From assembly GCA_030535605.1 (NCBI GenBank), contig JAUNRQ010000006.1:1-54356 (forward strand): a DNA stretch of 54,356 nucleotides, in the 5' to 3' direction. Position numbers and translations under genes: made by a program. Below are positions 33,901 to 42,645 of the stretch, in pieces (positions within the stretch are counted from its first letter, which is position 1; the number at the start of each line of letters is the position of its first letter). Source of the DNA: Pseudoxanthomonas suwonensis (GTDB lineage: Bacteria > Pseudomonadota > Gammaproteobacteria > Xanthomonadales > Xanthomonadaceae). The notes below the pieces were generated by a model. That model worked only from the letters and a program-made list of their open reading frames with translations, did not search any database and had not been told where the DNA came from.

Positions 33901-34189
33901 CTTCGGCCACGCACATCAGCAACACGCCTTCCTCGCTGCCCAGGTCGTACTGGCGCATGAAGGCCTCGACCATGCTCTGGTCGCCCACCCGTGCCCGCAC
34001 GCGGCGGACCAGGTCGGCAGCGGTGGCCGCGATCGCCCGGCGCTGGGAAGCGTCCAGCCCGACCTGGCCGAGCAACTCCTGCACGTGGACGGTCTCGTCA
34101 CGGGTCCATGCAGCAGTGATGGCGGCGCGTTCGGCGCTCGGGGCAGGCGGCAGCTCCGCCGACAGGATAGGGAACATGAATGCGCTCAC
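30986..34189 (-). CDS. putA: Bifunctional proline dehydrogenase / P5C dehydrogenase PutA
   Basis: A 1,067-residue enzyme that oxidises proline to glutamate in two steps. The FAD-dependent proline dehydrogenase barrel occupies roughly residues 80-470 (for example PRVIDFIASRARALG and GAYWDAEIKRAQ). The NAD-dependent aldehyde dehydrogenase follows from about 540 (CISPWNFPLAIFLGQ, catalytic cysteine in SAGQRCSAARVLF). The N-terminal ribbon-helix-helix DNA-binding domain of E. coli PutA is absent, so it should not act as its own repressor; the length is usual for xanthomonads. The start is GTG 34189 (MSAFMFPI) or ATG 34177. It is divergent from coxB with a 203-bp gap. Confidence 0.95.
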   Translation of the reverse strand: MSAFMFPILSAELPPAPSAERAAITAAWTRDETVHVQELLGQVGLDASQRRAIAATAADLVRRVRARVGDQSMVEAFMRQYDLGSEEGVLLMCVAEALLRIPDQGTADALIRDKLGDANWRRHLGQSDSVLVNASTWGLLLTGRLVHLADDTKRDAHGAFQRLAGRMGEPVIRMATRQAMKIMGHQFVMGRTIGEALQRARKGSNAAFRYSYDMLGEAALTQADADRYLRAYRDAIDAIGGDGPFDDVFAAPSISVKLSALHPRYEHANRARVLSELGPRLLGLAMRARAQGIGLSIDAEEADRLELSLDLIFQVLGDAALRGWDGFGIVVQAYQKRAPRVIDFIASRARALGRRIPVRLVKGAYWDAEIKRAQVDGQSGFPLFTRKPNTDVSYQANARRLLDNIDAIYPMFATHNAQTIAAIHHMAQAVVGGARDGDGFRYEFQKLHGMGDDLYAEVMPRDRLDVPCRVYAPVGSHEDLLPYLVRRLLENGANSSFVNRITDETIPVEELVRDPLATVAAFEHIPHPHIALPVALYRSQGQPRDNSMGINLANDDALQELATAMNRAGEGQWTAAPLVPGATVSGEPQPVTNPADRRQVVGHWTSADASVVAKALDNAVAAYPGWDATPVEQRAAMLERAADLLEARIAEFMAMCTREAGKSIPDGVAEVREAVDFLRYYALQARELFTIEALPGPTGESNTLQVGGRGVFVCISPWNFPLAIFLGQVAAALVAGNAVIAKPAEQTNLVGHAAVQLMHEAGVPRDVLQFVPGTGGTVGSLLTGDSRVAGVCFTGSTRTARVINRSLASRDDGAIATLIAETGGQNAMIADSSSLPEQVVKDVIGSAFTSAGQRCSAARVLFVQADVADKVIDMLAGAMAELKVGDPAQLSTDVGPVIDTAACDMLDAHATRMGTGIGRKIAEATLGPDTEHGTFFAPVAWEIDDLAQLDEEKFGPALHVVRWKADELDKVIDAINSTGYGLTLGIHSRIDDTVEKIASRARVGNVYVNRNQIGAVVGVQPFGGRGLSGTGPKAGGPHYLPRFTTEKTVTVNTTAAGGNASLLTLGE

Positions 34190-34392
34190 GGACGGGGCTG
34201 CAGGTCAAAACGGGAAGTCTAAGGCTTTGCGTCGCCAGCGTCCGCGTTAGGATGGCGGGCACGTCGCCGCTTGCTGCTGCAAGCCGGGCGCGGCTACCAT
34301 GCCACAGTTTTCACGCCTGCCAGCATTGGTCAGGTCCCGTTCACCTCTACCAGCAGCGCCGTCCTTCAGCCGGGCGTCGCGGGACACAAAAC

Positions 34393-35295
34393 ATGATGCA
34401 AACGCGTTGGATGCGATGGGGCGCGGCCGCCACGGCGGCGATGCTGCCGACGGTGGCCTTGGCACAGCAGGCTGATCCGGTCCGCTGGCAGCTCAACATG
34501 GGCCGCGGCGTGACCCCGAGCTCGGTCATCGCCTACGAGGCGCACATGTGGGTGCTGTGGGCTTGCGTGGTGATCGGCGTGATCGTGTTCGCGGGGATGG
34601 GCTATGCCATCTTCAAGTTCCGAAAGTCGCAAGGTGCGGTGGCCGACACCAGCTTCACCCACAGCACCAAGCTCGAAGCGCTGTGGACCGTGATCCCGGT
34701 GTTCATCCTGATCGCGTTGGCATTCCCGGCCACCAGCGGCCTGATCAAGATGTACGACACCCGCGATGCCGAGATGACCGTCAAGGTGACCGGCTACCAG
34801 TGGATGTGGGCCTACGAATACCTGGGCGAAGGCGTCGGCTTCACCAGCCGCATGGACCGTCGCAGCGACGAACTGCGCCAGAGCGGCCAGCGGGTGACCC
34901 TGGAAGATCATCCGACCTACCTGCTGGACGTGGACAACGAGCTGGTGGTCCCGACCGGGACCAAGATCAAGTTCGTGATCACCGCCGATGACGTGATCCA
35001 CAGTTGGTGGGTGCCCGCGCTGGGCTGGAAACAGGACGCGATTCCCGGCTTCATCAACGAGAACTGGGCGCAGATCGACGAGCCTGGCGTCTACCGTGGC
35101 CAGTGTGCCGAACTGTGCGGCAAGGACCACGGGTTCATGCCGATCGTGGTGCGCGCGGTGCCGCCGGCGGAATTCGCCACCTGGCTGGCGCAGCGCAAGG
35201 CCGAACAGTCCGCCGATGCGGTCGCGGCCCCGGTCGCCGCCGAGGCACCGGCCAGCGCCGACGCCACGTCCGACACCCTTCCCGCCGCCGGCTGA
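34393..35295 (+). CDS. coxB: Cytochrome c oxidase subunit II
   Basis: A 300-residue subunit with a signal peptide (MMQTRWMRWGAAATAAMLPT, cleavage near LAQ), two membrane segments and a periplasmic CuA domain with ligands in VIHSWWVPALG and GQCAELCGKDHGFM. An alanine-rich tail follows (about residues 270-300). It opens the aa3-type oxidase operon coxB-coxA-small protein-ctaG-coxC. ATG 34393 and 34396 are both possible; the ribosome site is weak. Confidence 0.95.
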   Translation: MMQTRWMRWGAAATAAMLPTVALAQQADPVRWQLNMGRGVTPSSVIAYEAHMWVLWACVVIGVIVFAGMGYAIFKFRKSQGAVADTSFTHSTKLEALWTVIPVFILIALAFPATSGLIKMYDTRDAEMTVKVTGYQWMWAYEYLGEGVGFTSRMDRRSDELRQSGQRVTLEDHPTYLLDVDNELVVPTGTKIKFVITADDVIHSWWVPALGWKQDAIPGFINENWAQIDEPGVYRGQCAELCGKDHGFMPIVVRAVPPAEFATWLAQRKAEQSADAVAAPVAAEAPASADATSDTLPAAG

Positions 35296-35327
35296 GCGCC
35301 AGCAACGACCGAATCCCGAGGCCCCGC

Positions 35328-36962
35328 ATGTCCACCACGCCTGACCATTTCGAAGCCGCCGGCGCAGCCCACCACGACGACGCGCACGCGCACAAGATGA
35401 CCTTTGCCGAGCGTTGGCTGTTCTCCACCAACCACAAGGACATCGGCTCGCTGTACCTGCTGTTCTCCTTCGTGATGTTCATCATCGGCGCCGGCATGAG
35501 CGTGGTCATGCGCGCGGAACTGATGACCCCGGGCCTGCAGTTCGTCAGCCCCGGCTTCTTCAACCAGATGACCACCGTGCACGCGCTGGTGATGATCTTC
35601 GGCGGCGTGATGCCGGCGTTCGTCGGCCTCGCCAACTGGATGATCCCGCTGCAGATCGGTGCGCCGGACATGGCGCTGCCGCGCATGAACAACTGGTCGT
35701 TCTGGATCCTGCCGTTCGCCTTCGCGATGCTGCTGATGACCCTTTTCCTGCCGGGTGGCGGCCCCGCCTCCGGCTGGACGATGTACCCGCCGCTGTCGCT
35801 GCAGGGCGGCAGCTGGATGCCGTTCACCATCCTCGCCATCCACATGATGGGCATCAGTTCGATCATGGGCGCGATCAACGTCATCGCCACCGTGATGAAC
35901 ATGCGCGCGCCCGGCATCGACCTGCTGAAGATGCCGATCTTCTGCTGGACCTGGCTGATCACCGCGTTCCTGCTGATCGCGGTGATGCCGGTGCTCGCCG
36001 GTGCGGTGACCATGCTGCTGACCGACAAGTTCTTCGCCACCAGTTTCTTCAACGCGGCCGGCGGCGGCGACCCGGTGATGTACCAGCACATCTTCTGGTT
36101 CTTCGGCCACCCCGAGGTCTACATCATGATCCTGCCGGCGTTCGGCGTGGTCTCCGAGATCATCCCGACCTTCAGCCGCAAGCCGCTGTTCGGCTATCAG
36201 GCCATGGTCTATGCCACCGCCGCGATCGCCTTCCTCAGCTTCATCGTCTGGGCGCACCACATGTTCACCGTGGGCATGCCGCTGGGTGGCGAGATGTACT
36301 TCATGTTCGCGACCATGCTGATCTCGGTGCCGACCGGGGTGAAGGTGTTCAACTGGATCACCACCATGTGGCGCGGCTCGCTGACCTTCGAGGCACCGAT
36401 GCTGTGGGCGATCGCCTTCGTGCTGCTGTTCACCATCGGTGGTTTCTCCGGGCTGATGCTGGCAATCGTGCCGGCGACCTTCCAGTACCACGACACCTAC
36501 TTCGTCGTTGCGCACTTCCACTACGTGCTGGTCACCGGCGCGCTGTTCGCGATCATCGGCGCGGTGTACTACTGGTGGCCGAAGTGGACCGGGCGCATGT
36601 ACTCGGAACGCGCCGCCAAGTTCCATTTCTGGTGGTCCGTGGTGTTCGTGAACCTGCTGTTCTTCCCGCAGCACTTCCTCGGCCTGGCCGGCATGCCGCG
36701 CCGCATCCCCGACTACAACGCCGTGTTCGCCGACTGGAACCTGATCAGCTCGATCGGCGCGTTCGGCATGTTCGCGACGCCGTTCCTGATGGCCGCCATC
36801 CTGTGGCATTCGCTCAAGCACGGTGCCAAGGCACCGGACCGTGCCTGGGAAGGCGCCCGCGGACTGGAGTGGACCGTGCCTTCGCCGGCACCGCACCACA
36901 CCTTCACCCGTCCGCCGGTGGTGCACGACCGCGACCTCGCCCATGGCGACGTCAGCCACTGA
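35328..36962 (+). CDS. coxA: Cytochrome c oxidase subunit I
   Basis: A 544-residue, 12-TM catalytic subunit. Heme a, heme a3 and CuB ligand regions are visible: TVHALVMIFGGVMP, FWFFGHPEVYIMILPAFG (with the Tyr cross-linked to His in aa3 enzymes), WAHHMFTVGMP, and DTYFVVAHFHYVL. ATG 35328 was chosen because it starts the family-like N-terminus MSTTPDHFEA; a long upstream extension in this frame is shadow. It lies 32 bp after coxB. Confidence 0.97.
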   Translation: MSTTPDHFEAAGAAHHDDAHAHKMTFAERWLFSTNHKDIGSLYLLFSFVMFIIGAGMSVVMRAELMTPGLQFVSPGFFNQMTTVHALVMIFGGVMPAFVGLANWMIPLQIGAPDMALPRMNNWSFWILPFAFAMLLMTLFLPGGGPASGWTMYPPLSLQGGSWMPFTILAIHMMGISSIMGAINVIATVMNMRAPGIDLLKMPIFCWTWLITAFLLIAVMPVLAGAVTMLLTDKFFATSFFNAAGGGDPVMYQHIFWFFGHPEVYIMILPAFGVVSEIIPTFSRKPLFGYQAMVYATAAIAFLSFIVWAHHMFTVGMPLGGEMYFMFATMLISVPTGVKVFNWITTMWRGSLTFEAPMLWAIAFVLLFTIGGFSGLMLAIVPATFQYHDTYFVVAHFHYVLVTGALFAIIGAVYYWWPKWTGRMYSERAAKFHFWWSVVFVNLLFFPQHFLGLAGMPRRIPDYNAVFADWNLISSIGAFGMFATPFLMAAILWHSLKHGAKAPDRAWEGARGLEWTVPSPAPHHTFTRPPVVHDRDLAHGDVSH

Positions 36963-36978
36963 CGCGCCGCTGCCTGCC

Positions 36979-37122
36979 ATGTCCGCCAAACGCCCCCATG
37001 ACATCGACGATCCGCAGGCGCGCAAGCGCCGGCGCGACGCGGTGCGCGCGGCGCTGGTGCTGGCGGTGATCGCGGTGGGCATCTACGTGGCCTTCATCGC
37101 CTCCGGTGTGCTGAGGGCGTGA
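36979..37122 (+). CDS. Small single-span protein of the cox operon
   Basis: A 47-residue protein: basic N-terminus (MSAKRPHDIDDPQARKRRRD) and one membrane helix (ALVLAVIAVGIYVAFIASGV). Position between coxA and ctaG and the layout match the small cytochrome oxidase assembly protein annotated in xanthomonads; its role is probably in assembly, by context. It overlaps ctaG by one base (TGATG). Confidence 0.75.
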   Translation: MSAKRPHDIDDPQARKRRRDAVRAALVLAVIAVGIYVAFIASGVLRA

Positions 37123-37709
37123 TGCAGTCGTCCTCGCCGCCGCCCGTGGAGAAGAAGAAGCCGCTGGGCCTGGGTAAGCTGTTGGCAGTCTCGCTGGCCG
37201 CGTTCGCCTTCACGTTCTCGCTGGTCCCGCTGTACCGCATCGCCTGCGAGCAGATCCTCGGCATCCGCGTCAGCGGCCAGCCGGCCGATGCCGGTCGCCT
37301 CGCCAGCGCGCAACAGGAACGCTGGGTGACGGTGCAGTTCGACGGCACGGTCAACTCGCGCCTGCCCTGGGGCTTCCTGCCGAACCAGACCGAGATGCGG
37401 GTCAAGGTCGGCGAGCCCTACGAAGCCACGTACCATGCCATCAACAACAGCCCGGGCGTGGTGGTCGGCAGTGCCACGCCTTCGGTGGCACCGGCCAGGG
37501 CATCGAAGTACTTCAACAAGACCGAATGCTTCTGCTTCACCGCACAGACGCTTCAGGCGGGGCAGGCGCAGGACATGCCCGTGCGCTTCATCATCGACCC
37601 GGCGCTGCCGCGCGACGTCAACACCGTGATCCTGTCCTACACGTTCTTCCGCAACGACACCCTGACCGAGCAGGCCGCCAGCACCGCGCTGGCGCGTTCC
37701 GCTCCCTGA
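37122..37709 (+). CDS. ctaG: Cytochrome c oxidase assembly protein CtaG (Cox11)
   Basis: A 195-residue membrane-anchored copper chaperone that delivers copper to the CuB site of subunit I. It has an N-terminal membrane helix (LLAVSLAAFAFTFSLVPLYR) and the copper-binding motif ECFCFTAQ in the periplasmic immunoglobulin-like domain. ATG 37122 overlaps the previous stop; a GTG three bases earlier is in frame. Confidence 0.93.
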   Translation: MQSSSPPPVEKKKPLGLGKLLAVSLAAFAFTFSLVPLYRIACEQILGIRVSGQPADAGRLASAQQERWVTVQFDGTVNSRLPWGFLPNQTEMRVKVGEPYEATYHAINNSPGVVVGSATPSVAPARASKYFNKTECFCFTAQTLQAGQAQDMPVRFIIDPALPRDVNTVILSYTFFRNDTLTEQAASTALARSAP

Positions 37710-37761
37710 ACGCTTAGACTCTCCCGCAGACCAACGCGACCCGCGCACGAGACCACCGACC

Positions 37762-38646
37762 ATGGCCCAAGCCCACGCCGAGCACCACGACACGGACCTG
37801 TACTACGTCCCGACCCAGAGCTACTGGCCGATCATCGCCTCGGTGGCGTTGTTCGTGCTGGCGTTCGGCTTCGGCAGCATGCTCAACGAGAGCAGCTTCG
37901 GCCGCCCGATCTTCTACGTCGGCATCGCCTTCATGGCGTGGGTGCTGTTCCGCTGGTTCGGCGACGTGATCCGCGAGTCGCGCCGCGGCTATTACAACAA
38001 GCAGGTCGACACGTCCTTCCGCATGGGGATGGTGTGGTTCATCTTCTCCGAGGTGATGTTTTTCTCCGCGTTCTTCGGCGCGCTGTTCTTCGTGCGCCAG
38101 CTGGCATTGCCGCTGCTCGGCGGCGAAGGCAGCGGGGTGATGACCAACGAGCTGCTGTGGCCCGAGTTCTCGCGTGCCTGGCCGACTGCCGGCCCGGCCC
38201 AGGTCGGTGGCAGCTTCCAGACTATCCCGGCGTGGGGCCTGCCGCTGATCAATACCCTGATCCTGCTGGCCTCGGGCGTGACCATCACCATCGCCCACCA
38301 CGCCTTGAAGGCCGGCAAGCGCGGCGTGCTGCTGACGTTCCTCGGCCTGACCGTCGCCCTGGGCTGCCTGTTCCTGTTCTTCCAGGTCGAGGAATACATC
38401 CACGCCTATCGCGATCTGAACCTGACCATGGGTTCGGGGATCTACGGCTCGACCTTCTTCATGCTCACCGGTTTCCATGGTGCCCACGTGACCTTGGGCA
38501 CGATCATGCTGATCGTGATCTGGTGGCGCTGCTTCCGTGGCGACTTCGACCGCGACAACCACTTCGCGTTCGAAGCGGTGGCCTGGTACTGGCACTTCGT
38601 TGACGTGGTCTGGCTGATCCTGTTCCTGTTCATCTACGTGCTCTGA
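37762..38646 (+). CDS. coxC: Cytochrome c oxidase subunit III
   Basis: A 294-residue membrane subunit with seven predicted spans. The family-typical regions GFHGAHVTLGTIMLI and FEAVAWYWHFVDVVWLILF are present. It supports proton uptake and stability of subunit I. Last structural gene of the operon. A CCGGGCC/GGCCCGG hairpin (38767-38782) lies in the following 141-bp gap before a convergent gene. Confidence 0.95.
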   Translation: MAQAHAEHHDTDLYYVPTQSYWPIIASVALFVLAFGFGSMLNESSFGRPIFYVGIAFMAWVLFRWFGDVIRESRRGYYNKQVDTSFRMGMVWFIFSEVMFFSAFFGALFFVRQLALPLLGGEGSGVMTNELLWPEFSRAWPTAGPAQVGGSFQTIPAWGLPLINTLILLASGVTITIAHHALKAGKRGVLLTFLGLTVALGCLFLFFQVEEYIHAYRDLNLTMGSGIYGSTFFMLTGFHGAHVTLGTIMLIVIWWRCFRGDFDRDNHFAFEAVAWYWHFVDVVWLILFLFIYVL

Positions 38647-38766
38647 CGCCGGGCGATCAGCCTGAGCCACGTCGGGCAACGCACGTGATCGGCCAATTGC
38701 CGTCCCCCGCGCCCAGCCTCGATGGCCGGGTTGCGGGGCGACGCTCTGCAAGGGTGGCGCGAGAGG

Positions 38767-38782
38767 CCGGGCCTTGGCCCGG
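38767..38782. terminator. Short GC-rich hairpin between convergent genes
   Basis: Perfect 7-bp stem CCGGGCC/GGCCCGG with a TT loop, without a T tract. It may help to end transcription of coxC or of the opposing gene. Confidence 0.4.
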
Positions 38783-38787
38783 GTAGC

Positions 38788-39006
38788 TCAGCGGCCTGCG
38801 CCGCCCGGCGTGATCCAGCCCATCCCCAGCGCCAGCACCACCAGCAGGATCAGCGCCACCGACAGGCCGATGCGCTTGGTCAGCGCGTTGACGGTGCGCT
38901 TGGTCTGGCCCTTGTCGGCCAGCATGTAGTACAGGCCGGCGCCCAGGTTCCAGACGATGAGGATCAGAAAGGCGATGATGAGCAGGGTCTTGAGCGAGTC
39001 GTTCAT
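38788..39006 (-). CDS. DUF2909 twin-transmembrane protein
   Basis: A 72-residue protein with two membrane helices (LKTLLIIAFLILIVWNLGAG and GLSVALILLVVLALGMGWI) and the loop YYMLADKGQTKRTVNALTKR. The family often lies on the opposite strand within cox operons of beta- and gammaproteobacteria. The function is unknown. ATG 39006. Confidence 0.8.
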   Translation of the reverse strand: MNDSLKTLLIIAFLILIVWNLGAGLYYMLADKGQTKRTVNALTKRIGLSVALILLVVLALGMGWITPGGAGR

Positions 39007-39072
39007 TCCGGTCCCGTTGCTGTTGCGCAAGTGGCCAGTATCGCAGCTTGCGGTCCAGGCAGGCGTCGGTTG

Positions 39073-39810
39073 ATGCCGAGGGGCTCGCGCACCGTGGTGA
39101 TCGGTTGGCTGGTGGCGCTGCTGGCGATCGCCGCCTTCGTCACGCTCGGCCAGTGGCAACTGGGTCGCATGCACCAGAAGCAGGCGATGCTCGATGCGGT
39201 GGCCAGCGTGCTGCAGCAGCGCGATGCGCGTGCGTTGTCGGCTGCGGCCGATCCGGCGTCGAGGGACGGTTACACGTGGAGTGCCGGTCGCGGCCATTTC
39301 GCCGAGGCACCGGCCGTGCTGCTGGACAACCAGATGCGTGACGGCCGGCCGGGCGTTCGCGTCTATCGGGTGTTCGTGGCGGACGCCGGCGGACCGCCGC
39401 TGCTGGTGGAACTGGGCTGGCTGCCGCTGGAGGGACGCCGGATGCCGGTCGTCGAGCGCCCTGCCGGCGAGCACTCCGTGACCGGGCTGCTGCTGCCACC
39501 GCCGGTCGGCGGCCTGCTGAAGGCGGCGCCGCAGGTGCAGCCCGACGGCAACCTGCTGGTGACCTCGCTGCTGCCGGCGGAACTGGCGCCGCTGCTGGGA
39601 CAGCCGGCGCTGGCACCGCGGGTGCTGCGACTGGACCCGGACGCGCCGCTGGGTCACGCCCGTGACCTGGATGTCCTGCCGAACACCTTGCCGCCGGAAA
39701 AACACCTCGGCTATGCCGTGCAGTGGTTCGCTCTGGCGCTGGCGGTGCTGGCCACCGCCGTTGTTCTGACCTACCGTTTGCTGCGATCAACCCGAGCCAC
39801 CCGTCGATGA
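39073..39810 (+). CDS. SURF1-family cytochrome oxidase biogenesis protein
   Basis: A 245-residue protein with one membrane helix at each end (VIGWLVALLAIAAFVTLGQW and GYAVQWFALALAVLATAVVL) and a periplasmic domain between them. SURF1 motifs are LGQWQLGRMHQK near the N-terminus, LLDNQMRDGRPGVRV, and PPEKHLGYAVQWFALA. SURF1 handles heme A during assembly of subunit I. ATG 39073; overlaps the next gene by ATGA. Confidence 0.9.
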   Translation: MPRGSRTVVIGWLVALLAIAAFVTLGQWQLGRMHQKQAMLDAVASVLQQRDARALSAAADPASRDGYTWSAGRGHFAEAPAVLLDNQMRDGRPGVRVYRVFVADAGGPPLLVELGWLPLEGRRMPVVERPAGEHSVTGLLLPPPVGGLLKAAPQVQPDGNLLVTSLLPAELAPLLGQPALAPRVLRLDPDAPLGHARDLDVLPNTLPPEKHLGYAVQWFALALAVLATAVVLTYRLLRSTRATRR

Positions 39811-40400
39811 GCGAACCCGAACTGCCCCGCGTCCCGGACCCGGTCCGCAACCGCAACCGCGCCCTGCTGCTGGCCATCGTGGCACTGTTCCTGGGCAGCT
39901 TCGTGCTGGCCGGCGTGCTGCGGTTTTCCGGCTGGCAGCCGGACGGTCTGCGCAACCGCGGCGAATTGCTGCAGCCGCCGGCCGATCTGCGGGAAGCCGC
40001 GTTGCGCCGCATCGATGGCACGGCCTATGACTGGAATCCCGTCGAACGCAACTGGCGCATCCTGGTGGCGCCCCCGGCTGACTGTGCCGTCGCCTGCGAC
40101 GAACTGGCCCGGCAACTGGACCTGGTCTGGCAGCTGTTCGGCAAGGATGCCGATCGGGTCGACGTGCTGTGGTTGGGGGCGCCGCCGGCGGCTACCGAGG
40201 GCCGGCGCGAGTTCGTGGCGATCCGGCCGGACCCCTTCGTGCGCGCGAGATTGCCGCGGGTCGATGGTGGAGCCGGCGAACCGAGCGGGGTGCCGGCCTA
40301 TGTGGTGGATCCCAACGGCTTCGTGATTCTGCGCTACCCTGCCGGGTTCGATCCGGGCGATCTGCGCAGCGACGTGGCGCGGTTGCTGAAACTGAAGTGA
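39807..40400 (+). CDS. Membrane-anchored SCO1-like thioredoxin-fold protein
   Basis: A 197-residue protein with one membrane helix (ALLLAIVALFLGSFVLAGVL) and a periplasmic domain. A CxxxC motif in APPADCAVACDELARQL and the segment VVDPNGFVILRYPAG resemble SCO1/SenC copper chaperones, but the conserved distal histidine of SCO1 is not seen. Its place between surf1 and ctaA points to cytochrome oxidase assembly. It may be a redox partner rather than a copper donor. Confidence 0.65.
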   Translation: MSEPELPRVPDPVRNRNRALLLAIVALFLGSFVLAGVLRFSGWQPDGLRNRGELLQPPADLREAALRRIDGTAYDWNPVERNWRILVAPPADCAVACDELARQLDLVWQLFGKDADRVDVLWLGAPPAATEGRREFVAIRPDPFVRARLPRVDGGAGEPSGVPAYVVDPNGFVILRYPAGFDPGDLRSDVARLLKLK

Positions 40401-40412
40401 GTCGCTGAGCGC

Positions 40413-41549
40413 ATGGCCATGCCGTACCGTCATTTCCACCGCATCGCTTGGCTGGCGGTGGTGCTGGCCACCTGCGTCATCGTGTTCGGCGCATTCGTGC
40501 GGCTCTCCGACGCGGGCTTGAGTTGCCCGGACTGGCCGACCTGTTACGGGCGCGCGACCTGGCCGAAGGCCAGCGACGCCGAGGTGGCCGCACATCTTTC
40601 CGACATTCGTCCGGTCGAGCCGCACAAGGCGTGGCGCGAACAGGTGCATCGGCACCTGGCGGCGACGCTGGGCTTGCTGGTGCTGTTGCTGGCGTGGCTG
40701 GCCGCGCGTCGCGAGCGCGCCGGGGCGGTGGTCATCCCGGCGGCCACCGCGCTGATCGCGGCGGCCATCCCGGTGTACATGATCGGCCACCACTGGCCGG
40801 CATTCGCGATGGCGGCGGTGGGTGAGGTGGTGCTGCTCGTGGCCGCGGTGCGTTGGAGCAACCGCCATCTGGCCAGCGTCGGTGCAGTGACGCTGGCGGT
40901 GATCGTGTTCCAGGCCTTGCTGGGGATGTGGACGGTGACGTGGCTGTTGAAGCCGGCCATCGTGATGGCCCATCTGCTGGGGGGTCTGCTCACCTTCGCC
41001 TTGCTGTTGTGGATGGCCTGGCGGGCGACCGAGCAGCCGATCCGCCTGGTGCAGGCGCCGGTGCTGAAGCGCTGGCTGGCCGTGGCGCTGGCGTTGCTGG
41101 GCGTGCAGATCGCGTTGGGTGGCTGGGTCAGCGCCAACTATGCGGCGCTGTCCTGCGGTACCCAGTTTCCCAAGTGTGTCGGGTTGTGGTGGCCGCCGAG
41201 TGATTTCCAGCAAGGCTTCGTGCTGTGGCGCGGCATCGGCGTGGACTACGAAGGCGGCGTGCTTGACGGCTACGCGCGCATTGCCATCCAGCTGGCCCAT
41301 CGCGTCGGCGCGGTGGTCGTCGGCCTGTTCCTGCTGGGCGTGGGCATTTTCAAGCTGATGCGGGTTCCGGGGGTGCGGGGCTGGGGCGTGGCGCTGGTCG
41401 CGGCCACCTTGCTGCAGATCGGCCTGGGCATCACCAACGTGCTGGAAGGCTTGCCGTTGCCGGTGGCCGTGGCCCACAACGCCGGTGCGGTGTTGCTGCT
41501 GTTCGTCCTGGTCACGCTGGTGGCACGCCTGCAGCGTCCGGACGCCTGA
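40413..41549 (+). CDS. ctaA: Heme A synthase CtaA (COX15)
   Basis: A 378-residue, eight-span membrane enzyme that oxidises the methyl group of heme O to give heme A. Family motifs: VRLSDAGLSCPDWPTCYG, EQVHRHLAATLGLL (heme ligand histidines), AHLLGGLL, and QLAHRVGAVVVGLF. A second cysteine pair is in CGTQFPKC. ATG 40413 chosen; a second ATG two codons on is possible. Confidence 0.95.
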   Translation: MAMPYRHFHRIAWLAVVLATCVIVFGAFVRLSDAGLSCPDWPTCYGRATWPKASDAEVAAHLSDIRPVEPHKAWREQVHRHLAATLGLLVLLLAWLAARRERAGAVVIPAATALIAAAIPVYMIGHHWPAFAMAAVGEVVLLVAAVRWSNRHLASVGAVTLAVIVFQALLGMWTVTWLLKPAIVMAHLLGGLLTFALLLWMAWRATEQPIRLVQAPVLKRWLAVALALLGVQIALGGWVSANYAALSCGTQFPKCVGLWWPPSDFQQGFVLWRGIGVDYEGGVLDGYARIAIQLAHRVGAVVVGLFLLGVGIFKLMRVPGVRGWGVALVAATLLQIGLGITNVLEGLPLPVAVAHNAGAVLLLFVLVTLVARLQRPDA

Positions 41550-41552
41550 GCA

Positions 41553-42563
41553 ATGGCCGCATCCTCGCGCGTGCATGAATACTGGGAACTGACCAAGCCA
41601 CGCGTGGTCGCGCTGATCGTGTTCACCGCCGTGGTCGGGATGCTGTTGGCAACGTTCGACCCGCGCTATCCGACCGGATTCGCCTCGATCGAGGCGCTGC
41701 TGCGCTTCGGCAGTGGCGGCGACGTACCGTTGCCGGCCTGGCGCCTGCCGGGGCTGGCCGCCTTGGTCTTTGGCAGTCTCGGCATCTGGCTGGCGGCGGC
41801 GTCCGCAGCGGCAATCAACCATCTGCTCGACCAGCGCATCGACCGGGTGATGGCACGCACCCAGCATCGACCGCTGGCCACGGGCAGCCTGCGACCGCCG
41901 CAAGTGCTCGGATTCGCCCTGCTGCTGGGGGCGGCGTCGATGTTGATCCTGGGGCTGCTGGTCAATCCGCTGAGCGCCGCGCTGACGTTCGCCTCGTTGA
42001 TCGGCTACGCGGTGATCTACACCGGCTGGTTGAAGCGGGCGACGCCACAGAACATCGTCATCGGCGGGTTGGCCGGGGCGGCGCCGCCGCTGCTTGGCTG
42101 GACGGCGGTCACCAACCAGGTGCATCCGCACGCGCTGTTGCTGGTGCTGATCATCTTCGTGTGGACGCCGCCGCACTTCTGGGCATTGGCGATCTTCCGT
42201 CGCGCCGATTACGCCCGCGCGCTGGTGCCGATGCTGCCGGTGACCCACGGCGTGACCTACACGCGCTGGCAGATCCTGCTGTACACGGTGTTGCTGCTGG
42301 CCGCGACCGTGCTGCCATGGGCAACGGGGATGAGCGGGTTGTTCTACTTGGGCGGTGCGCTGGTGCTGGGTGGCGTGTTCCTCTGGTATGCATGGAAGCT
42401 GCTGGATCCGCCCAGCGAGTTCTTCGCCATGCGCGTGTTCAATTACTCGGTTATCTACCTGATGGCGCTGTTCGCCTTCCTGTTGATCGACCATTGGCTG
42501 CAGCCGTTGCTGGTGCCGCCCGCGCCGCCGGCGCTGCTGGAACTGGTGCCGGCAGGCGGTTGA
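41553..42563 (+). CDS. ctaB: Protoheme IX farnesyltransferase CtaB (heme O synthase)
   Basis: A 336-residue UbiA-family prenyltransferase that adds farnesyl to heme b, giving the heme O used by CtaA. Mg-pyrophosphate motifs: [20 protein letters not shown] (the DxxxDxxM type) and the second aspartate-rich loop near [18 protein letters not shown]. The family start [18 protein letters not shown] is present. Three bases after the ctaA stop, so translationally coupled. Confidence 0.95.
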   Translation: MAASSRVHEYWELTKPRVVALIVFTAVVGMLLATFDPRYPTGFASIEALLRFGSGGDVPLPAWRLPGLAALVFGSLGIWLAAASAAAINHLLDQRIDRVMARTQHRPLATGSLRPPQVLGFALLLGAASMLILGLLVNPLSAALTFASLIGYAVIYTGWLKRATPQNIVIGGLAGAAPPLLGWTAVTNQVHPHALLLVLIIFVWTPPHFWALAIFRRADYARALVPMLPVTHGVTYTRWQILLYTVLLLAATVLPWATGMSGLFYLGGALVLGGVFLWYAWKLLDPPSEFFAMRVFNYSVIYLMALFAFLLIDHWLQPLLVPPAPPALLELVPAGG

Positions 42564-42645
42564 GCCCGCGCCCGCGACCGAGCCAGCGCCCGCCGGCAAG
42601 CCGGCGCAGCGATGTGGCTAGCCTGATGGAAATGCAGATGCGGGG

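Noticed and set aside
38776..38850. tRNA-like start GGGTAGCTCAG
   Set aside because: No anticodon or T arm can be folded and the sequence runs into the DUF2909 coding region.
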